DNA of 64,000 nt from Mortierella sp. BCC40632. Its lineage: Eukaryota; Mortierellomycota; Mortierellomycetes; Mortierellales; Mortierellaceae. Every line of letters begins with the position of its first letter. Positions within the stretch are counted from its first letter, which is position 1. The notes beneath the pieces were generated by a model. It made no database searches. It was not told where the DNA came from and saw only the letters and a program-made list of their open reading frames with translations. Below are positions 45,920-54,911 of this stretch, piece after piece. The DNA lies in NCBI GenBank assembly GCA_011634665.1, contig WAEK01000004.1:276001-340000 (forward strand). The letters run 5' to 3'. Made by a program: the position numbers and the translations under genes.

Positions 45920-46845
45920 ATGGGCCCCGTTAGGGGTTTTATTCGTCGGCGCGCACTCATACCACGGTCTGCGGACGTGGCCAGCTAGTTCACAAAAACT
46001 ACACTATCCTACAACAGAAGAGTAGAGAGAAGAAGGAAAAGGTGGAGGGTGACCCAGAAACGATATAGCTACTAAAAACACAAATGCAGAGAAAGGGAAA
46101 AAGACTAGGCTGCAAAGAGCACCCGCAGAGGGGACAAGTCAAAAGGCAGGATCTACAACTAAAAGCAAAAAGGTCTGAGGGGTCCACGAGCTGCGAGAGC
46201 GACTCCCAGTCAAGCAGGTCTACGTCAGCAACGTTTGCTCGCCTGATGTCAGGCAGCTTCGGTCTTGCTCGCGAAGCTGGAGGAGTGTACTCTCTTGGCA
46301 TGTCTAAAAAGGAACCGTAGCCAGGGGTGGGCCACATCCAGCCAATTGTCTTCTCCTCCTTGGACGCCACAATATACGGAGGGTGATTCCAAGTCTTGCG
46401 CATTCGCTTATAATTGGCATCTGAAGTTGCTGCTGGGTTTGGATTTCGTTGCTTGCTGTTTTTTTTTTTTTTTGGGCCCCGTGAGGGGTTTTATTCGTCG
46501 GCGCGCGTCTGTCCATGCTCTGCAAAGGACATGGCCTCCGCTGCCTCTTATTGCTTGCTGTGTGTTGTCCTTGAGAAGGGCGTGGTGGAGTGATGTGTCG
46601 GCACAGAGCTTGAGCCTGTTGATGGTGAGCAAGAGGAGGTCATCCGCTGTACCCTCTCTCGGGGGTTATCCCGGAAGTCTGTGACCTAGCCTTTGTTGGC
46701 TTCACTGAAATCAGTGACTAAGCACCCAGGCACATCTAGATACGCCTGGACCTAGGCGTCTCGGAACAAACACCAAGCTTCAAGTGTTTTGGCACACAAT
46801 CCATCGAGCCTCGTTTTTTTTTTTTTTTTTTTTTTTTTTATTCAA
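45920..46845 (-). repeat. Right outer palindrome arm with LINE 3' portion
   Basis: Mirror of 24973-25901: LINE tail at 45920-45950, ORF end ('LLDWESLSQLVDPSD' on minus), the nested 94-bp LINE tail near 46455-46549, and the terminal hairpins near 46700-46770. Ends with T29 and 'TTCAA' at 46845. Confidence 0.8.
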
Positions 46846-46914
46846 TAGCAAGTAAGGAGAGGGGGGGTGATTGTGGAAAGGAAGATGTGCGCGCGTGTGT
46901 GTAGGGCTACTGTA

Positions 46915-47056
46915 TTCTCCATTTCATCTGTTTTTTTTTTTCCATTCTTATTTTCGAGGATTATGCACGGTCCGTTGCACGGGGTTACTGCGAAGGGGGG
47001 TGTTAATCTTCAAATAAGCAGCGCAATCTGAGGTCAAAAACATCTGAAATGGAGAA
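46915..47056. mobile_element. Stowaway-like MITE (142 bp), TA-flanked
   Basis: Inverted ends TTCTCCATTTCATCTGTTTTT and AAAAACATCTGAAATGGAGAA, with TA on each side (46913-46914, 47057-47058). Removing it and one TA restores CTGTAGTGTAGTA, which is intact in the sister terminal repeat at about 55545-55555 (reverse). A second copy is at 52854-52996. Confidence 0.85.
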
Positions 47057-47264
47057 TAGTGTAGTAGATGCATTAGGAAGCTCTTCCAGGGGGTATTTAA
47101 AAAGCACCCCCCTACAGCATTTTATAAAAGGAGTTCTTTTTTTCCTCCTTCTTCTCGATCCGTTAGTTTGAACACTTACCTTCTAGAGCAGGTCCCCCTG
47201 TTAATTCGCCCCGCAGGCGAGACCCTGCAGCGAGATATTGTTCGTTCAAAAATCTTTTGTATCA

Positions 47265-47633
47265 GGATGAACTTATTCTCACATATGTGTGAGCGTCTTA
47301 ATTTCACACACATCCACTTTTGCACGGAGTTAGTACGGAATTTTTTGCACGGAGCTGAGTGCAGAAAATTCAGAGGGGTCTAGAAGTCAAATTGTGAGCT
47401 GGAAAATTACATGGAGTTAGTACGACCATTTTGGAATTTGGTCTTTGGGCTCCTGACGCACAAACCCAAGGCCCCATCTCCTGGAAATTCGTCAGGAGGC
47501 GTCGAGCGATCATCCCTACCAGATGATTTCAAAAAAATCGCAAGTTGAGGCACCCAACCCACTTTAATCGGCAAAAAAGGTGGTTATATGTGAGAATAAG
47601 CCGCTCACACTATATGTGAAAATAAGTTTTTTC
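47265..47633. mobile_element. MULE-type MITE (369 bp) with 9-bp target duplication
   Basis: Ends GGATGAACTTATTCTCACAT and (reverse) GAAAAAACTTATTTTCACAT resemble the termini of the 9.37 kb Ulp1-MULE. TTTGTATCA is repeated at 47256-47264 and 47634-47642. No coding sequence is seen, so it is likely mobilised by the Ulp1-MULE transposase. Confidence 0.75.
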
Positions 47634-47640
47634 TTTGTAT

Positions 47641-47821
47641 CATTCTCCGTCACTGGCAGACCAGTGGCCGGTGATGTGTGTGTGACCTTGCTTTTAATAT
47701 TGACCGAGAAATAAAATAAATTGCTAGTCTGGCCCTTTTGATCCACCTTATCTTCTTTTTGAGCTACTCTAAGGGTGGCGAGGGGGGGCATCCCCGGCCA
47801 CTGGTCCTGCTAGGAGAATGG
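47641..47821. mobile_element. Small foldback element
   Basis: 'CATTCTCCGTCACTGGCAGA'...CCAGTGGCCGG pairs with CCGGCCACTGGTCCTGCTAGGAGAATG. It lies directly beside the MULE-type MITE and, with it, separates two parts of the terminal repeat of element X. Target duplication not resolved. Confidence 0.55.
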
Positions 47822-49100
47822 GTTAAATGCCGTCTTCTCATAGGCATAACCCTTCACTTTATTCCTTTCTTTCCCTCTTCAAGGAGATCGGTTGATGCGC
47901 ATTGGTTGGATTGTCCCCCTTATCCCCTTTCCCAATCCGGTTTAATAACCGTGCCGGCAAAGCGGTGCGAGCCATTTCCCTTTTGTGCTTGTTCCAAATA
48001 CTATTTTGCACTACCACTTCGCAATGACTAGCTGTTTTGCTTTTCTTGTTGAAAGACTCGCTTGGGTTCAGGAACAGACCTGACAGCGAGTGTGTGGTAG
48101 AATGGAAAGGTTTTTTGCGGGCGGAAAGGCCATGTAAAGGGAGATCTCAAAAATTACAATAGACAGTTTATTGATAATATTAGGCTTATCCGAACAGAAG
48201 TTTCTTGTGATCTCGAACTGGCAACCCTCAAGACTGAATGTATAATGCTAATTGAATTCAACACCGACACAAAGCAGCGAAAAATTAAGGATGTTGCCAG
48301 CGTCACTGCATTACGCCATCTCTTTCTTCGTAATAGCTAGCTCGTACCCTGGACAGAGGCTATTCAATGGCACAGAGTACTGCCGTTCGTCCTCTTGGTC
48401 AAATGACCGATTACTAGGCAAATACAACAACCATGAAAGGCATATCCAGAACATATGGCAACCAACGCCAATCAGCAACGTGAAAGCATGAGCCAGGAGA
48501 CGTCAACATATGCACACTTTTCGTTTTTATAATTACTAGGTGATACATGTGCAGCACTACATCACTATACCTCTGATACAACGAGTGCTGCGTAGGGTTC
48601 ATCCAGAATATCCGAGTTAACCGATCCATCTCGTCCTTGCAAAAAGATATGAGCCAGCCGTGCTCCTGTGCTTGCTTCTGGCGAAGAAGCTGCAGTAATT
48701 GCGACGCTTGTTTGAGGCCGGCGCAGATGAGGTGTTCTTTTAGGAGCTCGCGTCTTGACTTGTCGTAAGTGATAAATTTGGGTGAAGGATGTCGGTGAGA
48801 TGGGATGTGTGGTTTATTCAAGGGCTAGGGTCAATATTTTTACTGGCCCTGCTAAGCCAGCCAGGGGAGTAAAAATGGCCCTGTCTGCAGCTCTCGCCGC
48901 AGACGACCTATAAACGTCTCCTCTGGCTCTCTATTTAGGTTCCTAGCTATCGACTTAGCCTAGAGAAATGTTGTGATCTACAACAGTAAGCATTTTTGGC
49001 GGTCTTGTAGTTGAAGATTTTGTCTCAGCTCTATCAGTGTTCCCTCCATGCTGTGGCCGAAGTGCACGGACTCATCAACTTTGGTGAGATGAGCACTGTC

Positions 49101-49471
49101 TAGTGTTTCCCATGAGTCGAGTTGAGTTGAGTTGGAGGTTCGACTCAACTCAACTCATGCCCACATGAGCTGGAAAAAATCTGAACTCAACTCAACTCAT
49201 GAGTCGAAAAGTTTGAACTCAACTCAACTCAACTCAACTCATGAGTTGAAAAGTTGAACTCATCTCAACTCAGGGCATCTACGCCCTGTAAGCGAGTCGA
49301 CTCACTCCAACTCAACTCAACTCAACTCAACTCATGAGTTCATGAGTCGAAAAAAGCTTCGACTCAACTCAACTCATGTTACACGAGTTGGGGGAAAGTT
49401 TGAACTCAACTCAACTCATGAGTTGAGTTGAGTTGAGTCGGTGAGTTGGTGAGTTGAGTTGAAGAACACTA
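49101..49471 (+). mobile_element. hAT-type MITE 1 (371 bp) with 8-bp target duplication
   Basis: Ends TAGTGTTTCCC and GAAGAACACTA. GCACTGTC flanks both sides (49093-49100, 49472-49479). The interior is almost wholly ACTCA/TGAGT pentamer repeats in both orientations. 8-bp duplication plus the TAGTGTT terminus fits the hAT superfamily. Confidence 0.9.
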
Positions 49472-49747
49472 GCACTGTCAAGTGCACGAGCCCCGGGGTT
49501 GAACATCTCGGTATTGTCAAGCATGGCATGGCTGTGAGGCTTGTGCTCAGGGTTGGTGTCTTTGGTCACGCTAATGACATGCCAGTGCTCGTTATCATGG
49601 GAGATTTTCAGCGTAATAGCGAACTTGCATTCGTCCTTTACTGATGGTCTTTCCCGCCACAATTCTGGATCAACTTTAAGCCAACATATCAACTCCCTGA
49701 GGTGATTGGTAACATCAATGGCATCATGAAGTCGCGAGAGTCCCTCC

Positions 49748-50087
49748 TAGTGTTCTTCAACTCAACTCACCAACTCACCGACTCAACTCAACTCAACTCA
49801 TGAGTTGAGTTGAGTTCAAACTTTCTCCCAACTCGTGTAACATGAGTTGAGTTGAGTCGAAGCTTTTTTCGACTCATGAACTCATGAGTTGAGTTGAGTT
49901 GAGTTGAGTTGGAGTGAGTCGACTCGCTTACAGGGTGTAGATACCCTGAGTTGAGTTGAGTCGAGTTGAGTTCAAACTTTTCGACTCATGAGTTGAGTTG
50001 AGTTCAGATTTTTTCCAACTCATGTGTGCATGAGTTGAGTTGAGTCGAACCCCCAACTCAACTCAACTCGACTCATGGGAAACACTA
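49748..50087 (-). mobile_element. hAT-type MITE 2 (340 bp) with 8-bp target duplication
   Basis: Same family as 49101-49471, in reverse orientation. GTCCCTCC flanks both sides (49740-49747, 50088-50095). It disrupts the MULE-like gene of element X; removing it rejoins 'ITALEG' to 'LSRLHDAIDVTNHLREL' in frame. Confidence 0.9.
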
Positions 50088-50511
50088 GTCCCTCCAGAGC
50101 GGTAATCGAGACGTATCCGATGTCTTGAAACGAAATCACGGCACGGCTGCGTTTATCATCGGACCAAGTGCTCGTCAGCTTGAGCATCGACTTAACGGCC
50201 TCATAAGATGGTATCTCTTTAAGATCCTCTATCGCTTCATCGGGTGGAACGTTCAGATCAAGGTATCCAGAAGTCTCCGGATCCATAGCGGTTGCTGCTT
50301 TACTGTTTCCATGAGACTGAACGACAGGCCAGTCTCGATTGGGTAGTTGCTTGGCTGATAGTGAAGTGAGAAACTCACGGCTGTAAGGCAAGAAAGGATG
50401 TGCCTTGCGTTCAACATCAATTACTATCATTTTTTGATTTGGAATAGAGGGAATGGGAGGGAAAGTAGAATAAATGCTTTGTGGACTTAAAAAAAAATAG
50501 GGAGGGCTGAG

Positions 50512-50832
50512 TCTATTGCAAAATAATATTTGGAACAAGCACAAAAGGGAAATGGCTCGCACTGCTTGGCAGGCACGGTTGTTAAACCGGATTGGGAAAG
50601 GGGATAAGGGGGACAATCCAACCAATGCGCATCAACCGATCTCCTTGAAGAGGGAAAGAAAGGAACAAAGTGATACAAACAATATCTCGCTGCAGGGTCT
50701 CGCCTGCGGGGCGAACTAACAGGCGGACCTGCTCCAGAAGGTAAGTGTTCAAGTTAACGGATCGAGAAGAAGGAGGAAGAAAAAGAACTCCTTATATAAA
50801 ATGCTGTAGGGGGGTGCCTTTTATATACCCTC
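50512..50832. repeat. Right terminal repeat of element X
   Basis: Inverted relative of 47086-47240 plus 47853-48010, and direct relative of 54912-55180 plus 55448-55520. Ends near 'GTGCCTTTTATATACCCTCC'. Confidence 0.75.
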
Positions 50833-51125
50833 CGGACAGCGTGGCTACCGACATTGAGATATCTTGCGCAGAAATGCGGCTGCAGTGATACTATGTTCAG
50901 AACTGTACATAGCCAGTTCTGGTCGATGAGCGGTACACGTCGGATAACGCAACATCTGAACGGCGGTAAAGAAGTGTACGTTGGTTAAGTGAGATATCTG
51001 GACAGTGGCTATGAAGTGTACGGGGATAAATGAGAGCCTGGAACCGAGGATTATCATTTGTAGAGTACGTACGATGGATAGTAACCAACGTACCGTCTGG
51101 ATGTTAGATCTTTTTTTTTTTTTTT
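50833..51125. other. Short spacer, no gene
   Basis: Contains two diverged direct repeats about 55-60 bp apart ('AAGAAGTGTACG', 'ATGAAGTGTACG'; 'AGATATC'). No gene seen. A T17 tract starts near 51114. Confidence 0.4.
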
Positions 51126-52600
51126 TTTTTTCGCCACACCATTGCCAAGTGTTCCTCTGCCTCCCGGCCAGCACACCTCCCTCTATCTTCATCCTCTGCA
51201 CTTTTTTCTTTTTTTTTTACAGGCCTCGTTAGAGGTTTTATTCGTCAGCGTGCATCCGTCCCACGATCTGCGGACGTGGCCAACTAGTTCTCAAAAACTA
51301 CACTACCCTAAAACAAAAAGAATAGAGAGAAGAAAGAAAAGGTGGAGAGCGACCCAGAAACGATATAGCTACTAAAAACACAAATGCAGAGAAGGGGGAA
51401 AAGACTAGGCTGCAAAGAGCACCCGCAGAGTGGGCAAGTCAAAAGGCAGGATCTACAACTAAAGCAAAAGGTCTGAGGGGTCCACGAGCTGCGAGAGCGA
51501 CTCCCAGTCAAGCAGGTCTACGTCAGCAACGTTTGCTCGCCTGATGTCAGGCAGCTTCGGTCTTGCGCGCGAAGCTGGAGGAGTGTACTCCCCTGGCATG
51601 TCTAAAAAGGGACCATAGCCAGGGGTGGGCCACATCCAATCAAATGTCACCTCCTCCTTGGACACCACAATATACGGAGGGTGATTTGCAACAGGTTCAA
51701 AGGGTGTTCTAGGGTGGAAGTAGTTTAATAGTTCTGGGGTCAACTTCTAAGGGTCTATCTAGGATGGCGTCCCTCCTTTTATAGGAGGTATTCCCATATC
51801 TCCTAGGTCTATTGTTGGAGCCCTAGGACAGGGCTCACCCTAACTCAGGATGACCTCTTGCATGATTCCAAGTCTTGTGTATTCGCTTATAATTGGCATC
51901 TGAAGTTGCTGCTGGGTTTGGGTTCGTTGCTTGCTGTTTGTTGTCCTTGAGAAGGGCCTGTTGGAGTGCTGTGTGTGCTCGGGGCTTGAGGCTGTTGATG
52001 GTGAGCCAGAGGAGGTCATCCGCTGTGCCCTCTCTCGGGGGTTGTCCCGGGAGTAACTTGTGGATGGCAACAAAAGTCCTCCAGATGCTATACAGGACCA
52101 ACGAGTGGATGTGTACTGCGATAGGGGGTAGGTTCTCAATTTCTGGCCATCCCAGCATGCAGTTGTCAGGCAGACTGCTGACGACCATGCCAGGGACAAG
52201 GGTGGTGATCCAGGAACGGGCGGCATTCCAGAGGGCTCAGACTGCTCCACAGTTGGCGAAGACATGTCGAAGGTCCTCTATGTGAGGCTCCTGATCTGGG
52301 TAGTCAATGAGGCAGCGCTTGCACTTGCCATTGACGTCTTCCTTCCACTTGGCTCTGGCCTTGTCGGTGGTGATTGCATGGTGAGCGAGATTGAAAAGAA
52401 AAGACCTCTCTTTTGGTGTCCTGAGGGGGTGGTGAAGGAAGATCGTCCAAACAAAAGGGGAAGAAGAGGACGACGACCCAGAAATGTAGAGATAAAATAC
52501 GAAGCAGGTGGAGATAATACAAGACAGAGCATGGGGGTGAGCTATCAGGAGGGTTGGCTCCGAGGTGTTTGGCCAGAGGACTCCCAATCAGTCAAATCAG
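51126..52600 (-). mobile_element. LINE 3' portion on the minus strand
   Basis: From its tail at 51201-51235 (reverse: 'CCTCTAACGAGGCCTGT' plus A-tract) the element reads leftwards from 52600: 'CKRCLIDYPDQEPHIEDLRH' (52330-52270, the C-x2-C...H zinc knuckle), 'LPDNCMLGWPEIENLPPIAV', 'FVAIHKLLPGQPPREGTADD', 'LQQALLKDNKQQATNPNPAA'. It keeps a longer ORF segment than other copies. An LTR-like insert (51687-51862) splits it. The segment 51127-51170 equals tRNA-flanking sequence of the palindrome (45870-45900). Confidence 0.8.
51687..51862. mobile_element. Short solo LTR-like insertion (176 bp) with 5-bp duplication
   Basis: Begins TGCAACAGG and ends CTCTTGCA, i.e. TG...CA with a 5-bp inverted end. 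TGATT is repeated at 51682-51686 and 51863-51867. The paralogue at 46385 has the undisturbed 'GGGTGATTCCAAG'. Confidence 0.85.
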
Positions 52601-52853
52601 GGGGGGGGAGGAGATTTTATTTTTGGGAACATCTCTCAGGGCCACTCATTCTTTTCTGGAGCCTAAGAAAATATAATCGAGTGCACTCGATGCTAAGAAT
52701 TGGGATTCTCGGGGCAGATCGCTAATTGACGGTACTTGAGGAACTAACAGATAGAGTCTGACCATACTACAGAAACTTGCCCTCTCGTAACTTTGGGCAA
52801 ATCGTGCCGGGAAAGCCTCTCTATCTCCTTCGCCACAATACCTTCCTTGCTTA

Positions 52854-52996
52854 TTCTCCATTTCAGATGTTTTTGACCTCAGATTGCGCTGCTTATTTGA
52901 AGATTAACACCCCCCTTCGCAGTAACCCCGTGCAACGGACCGTGCATAATCCTCGAAAATAAGAATGGAAAAAACAAAAACAGATGAAATGGAGAA
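52854..52996. mobile_element. Stowaway-like MITE, second copy (143 bp)
   Basis: Inverted relative of 46915-47056, with TTCTCCATTTCAGATG and CAGATGAAATGGAGAA ends and TA on both sides (52852-52853, 52997-52998). Confidence 0.85.
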
Positions 52997-53195
52997 TAAT
53001 TGTCAGAGCTATCTCTGCTAGTATTCTTACCGTTTTTGTTTATCGCATGTTTGTTCTCGACAAGTTTATGCTTATTAGGGTCTTTTCATATGGAGATGTG
53101 TCCTAATAGGCTGTCCATGCGCAAATAACGCCTTCAGATTGTGGTTTTTTTTTTTTTTTTTTTTTTTACAAGACACAATAGTTTATTCTTTTATA

Positions 53196-53273
53196 GTCCA
53201 TTTCATTTATTTTTGTTTTTTCTGTCCCTCATATAAGCAGTGCAGACCGATGTCAAAAACAGGCGAAGTGGAC
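53196..53273. mobile_element. Shortened, older relative of the Stowaway-like MITE
   Basis: Ends GTCCATTTCATTTATTTTTG and CAAAAACAGGCGAAGTGGAC with 'TATAAGCAGTGCAGACCGA' inside, matching the inner part of the other two copies. Flanks are no longer both TA. Confidence 0.55.
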
Positions 53274-53752
53274 AAAAAATACAATTGGGGCAGCTGGATT
53301 ATCGCCTGCTGAGATGAGGATAACTTGACATGGAAGTGTCTAGGAGGAGGAGTCATATGCAAACAGTCATGTTAGGAAGTGTCAGAGACAAGATCTCAGC
53401 CTCTAGTAGCGCGCTTTAACTCACTAGCTGTAGAAGATTCGACAAACATTCCTATTCCTGGATCAGGGGTCAGGGACAGCTGGCCTATTGAGCTACATGG
53501 TGAGCCGCCTCTCACTGCACAGCACATTAGAATTTGTTTTCTGACGAGGGCACTTGTTTTGGCATCAAAAATAAACTGAGATTACCTCTGGTGTCGAGGC
53601 GTCAAAAAAGGTGTTGATCACTCTCATCCTATCGTCGAGATCTTTTAATCTCCTTTGGATTTCCGACAGAGAGGCGCTTGCTTCCATTGCTTGTGTTGCC
53701 TGCACCAGCTGTTTGGTGATCTTTGCAAGCTCCTCTATCAAGCTTCGATGGC

Positions 53753-54004
53753 TGTGATGTGATTGAACTTACCTCGAGGGAACACCTCGACAGGGAATAA
53801 TAAAGCATCGAAAGGGTCATCAAGGGGAAGAAGGAGTCGGTGAGAAAAAGACATGCCTGGCCACTTGGCCCAGGGACGTTGGGTTTTTTATTCATGCCTC
53901 CTGAGAGACAGGAAGCTAACTCAAATGTAAGTACTGTGGGGCGCACGTGCCTCAGGCACTGCTCCTCTAGCGTAGGCTGCTCGCCATAGATCCCAAGACG
54001 AACA
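53753..54004. mobile_element. Solo LTR (252 bp) with 5-bp target duplication ATGGC
   Basis: Starts TGTGATGTGATTGAAC and ends AAGACGAACA (TG...CA). ATGGC lies on both sides (53748-53752, 54005-54009). Paralogue at about 28125 lacks the insert. Same family as 56977-57237. Confidence 0.88.
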
Positions 54005-54255
54005 ATGGCCACTGAAATGTTCCATGAGCCGCTGTTCAATCATATCGTCTTGCTTCGACAGCCTGATACAGAATTTGTCGTAATAGGTGGCCATGATTTC
54101 TTCTAACTGTGTTGCATTGAGGTCCATATCTTCCTCCATGATTTCTGTATCCGATACGTCGACTGGTAATGGAGACTGGGGTGTGGTGAATGTTGAATTG
54201 TTGGTCGTTTTCTCGACCGCTTGCTGTGCAAGCTCACAGTTGTCATAGTGGCGTT

Positions 54256-54513
54256 TAGTGTTTCCCATGAGTCGAGTTGAGTTGAGTTGGAGTTTCGACT
54301 CAACTCAACTCATGAGTCGAAAAGTTTGAACTCAACTCAACTCAACTCAACTCATGAGTTGAAAAGTTGAACTCATCTCAACTCAGAGCATCTACGCCCT
54401 GTAAGCGAGTCGACTCACTCCAACTCAACTTAACTCAACTCAACTCAACTCATGTTACACGAGTCGGGAGAAAGTTGAGTCGGTGAGTTGGTGAGTCGAG
54501 TTGAAGAACACTA
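54256..54513 (+). mobile_element. hAT-type MITE 3 (258 bp) with 8-bp target duplication
   Basis: Ends TAGTGTTTCCC and GAAGAACACTA, interior of ACTCA/TGAGT repeats. GTGGCGTT flanks both sides (54248-54255, 54514-54521). The paralogous accessory ORF at 28350-28360 has one copy of the equivalent GTGTCGTT, the empty site. Confidence 0.93.
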
Positions 54514-54911
54514 GTGGCGTTTAACCGATGACCTCAAATTGATCGTGGTCATACAAATACAGCGATACTGCATGTCGGCGGAGGGATCCCGTGAAATGAA
54601 GACATCCTTGTTTGTTTTTTGGCATCGGAATTGGAGGGGCGTATCTTGGTGGTATCGCCGCAGATGCTCCTCATCCTGTGCCGAGAGATTCCGAGGGCGC
54701 CGCTTCAATAACCCCTGAGTGCACCGGAAATAAGTACAACCAACTCCCACGTTGGTCTTTCTTCCTTTCTCTTCGTTCGCTACCTCTGCTGCCCCATTCC
54801 CCACCACCTTGCTCCTGTAAGGCTCTGGTTTTCCCTCTGGGAGGGTCTTCCTCGACTTGGGCATAAGAGACTAGATAAAGAGGTGTGAAGAGAGAGAGAG
54901 TGTGTGTGTGT

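Larger units (their letters stand above)
24973..46845. repeat. Giant inverted repeat (palindromic mobile island)
   Basis: Reading in from both ends, the sequence at 24973 ('TTGAATAAAA...CGAGGCTCGATGG') recurs inverted up to 46845. Ignoring the 9.37 kb insertion at 25902-35271, the left arm is 24973-25901 plus about 35272-40262, and the right arm is about 40832-46845. The loop is about 40263-40831. Arms match closely along their length, with differences mostly at homopolymers, a few substitutions, and an indel of about 150 bp near the loop (around 40195 against 40870-41010). Each arm holds a tRNA-Lys gene and LINE 3' ends. It may be a foldback element, an inverted duplication, or in part an assembly fold-back; the one-sided insertion argues against a simple artefact. 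Confidence 0.85.
48414..50436 (-). pseudogene. MULE-like transposase gene remnant, split by two hAT MITEs
   Basis: The minus-strand reading starts at the ATG at about 50436 ('MIVIDVERKAHPFLPYSREF'), continues with 'DLNVPPDEAIEDLKEIPSY' and 'SFQDIGYVSITALEG', is cut by the MITE at 49748-50087, resumes with a FAR1-like finger ('CKFAITLKISHDNEHWHVIS', then HKPHSHAML) and is cut again at 49101-49471. Downstream are 'DESVHFGHSMEGTLIELRQN' and, at 48821-48530, 'DEMDRLTRIFWMNPTQHSLY' and 'QRYSDVV', the opening of an MULE core. The rest of the catalytic domain, including the DDE residues after this point, is missing. It is therefore a dead, internally deleted copy. Confidence 0.75.
46905..50832 (-). 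mobile_element. Element X: degraded MULE-like element with nested insertions
   Basis: Terminal repeats are shared in reverse between the left (46905-48010, much interrupted) and right (50512-50832). Diagnostic parts are 'CACCCCCCTACAGC', 'ACCTTCTAGAGCAGGTCC', 'GGTCTCGCCTGCGGGGCGAA' and 'GGACAATCCAACCAATGCGC'. The same repeat occurs at 54912-55520. The body holds one minus-strand MULE-like gene (48414-50436). Nested inside are a Stowaway-like MITE, a MULE-type MITE, a foldback, and two hAT MITEs. Confidence 0.75.
53600..54864 (-). pseudogene. Accessory ORF paralogue (zinc-finger-like plus coiled-coil), split by LTR and MITE
   Basis: The reading starts at ATG 54864 ('MPKSRKTLPEGKPEPYRS'), then 'VGCTYFRCTQGLLKRRPRN', 'RRYHQDTPLQFRCQKTNKD', and 'MQYRCICMTTINLRSSVKRH'. 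The hAT MITE (54256-54513) follows directly after this His residue; beyond it the frame continues 'YDNCELAQQAVEKTTNN' and 'EEIMATYYDKFCIRLSKQ', up to 'MEHFSGH', where the solo LTR (53753-54004) sits. The last part (53750-53600) reads 'SLIEELAKITKQLVQATQ' and 'RMRVINTFFDASTPE' before a GTAATC donor. Apart from the two insertions this copy has fewer frameshifts than the one at 27977-28705. Conservation of the finger and coiled coil in two different elements suggests the protein mattered for transposition. Confidence 0.75.

Noticed and set aside
24973..46845. Palindrome as pure assembly artefact
   Set aside because: The arms differ by a 9.37 kb insertion with base-exact borders, a 150-bp indel and point changes; not fully excluded without reads.
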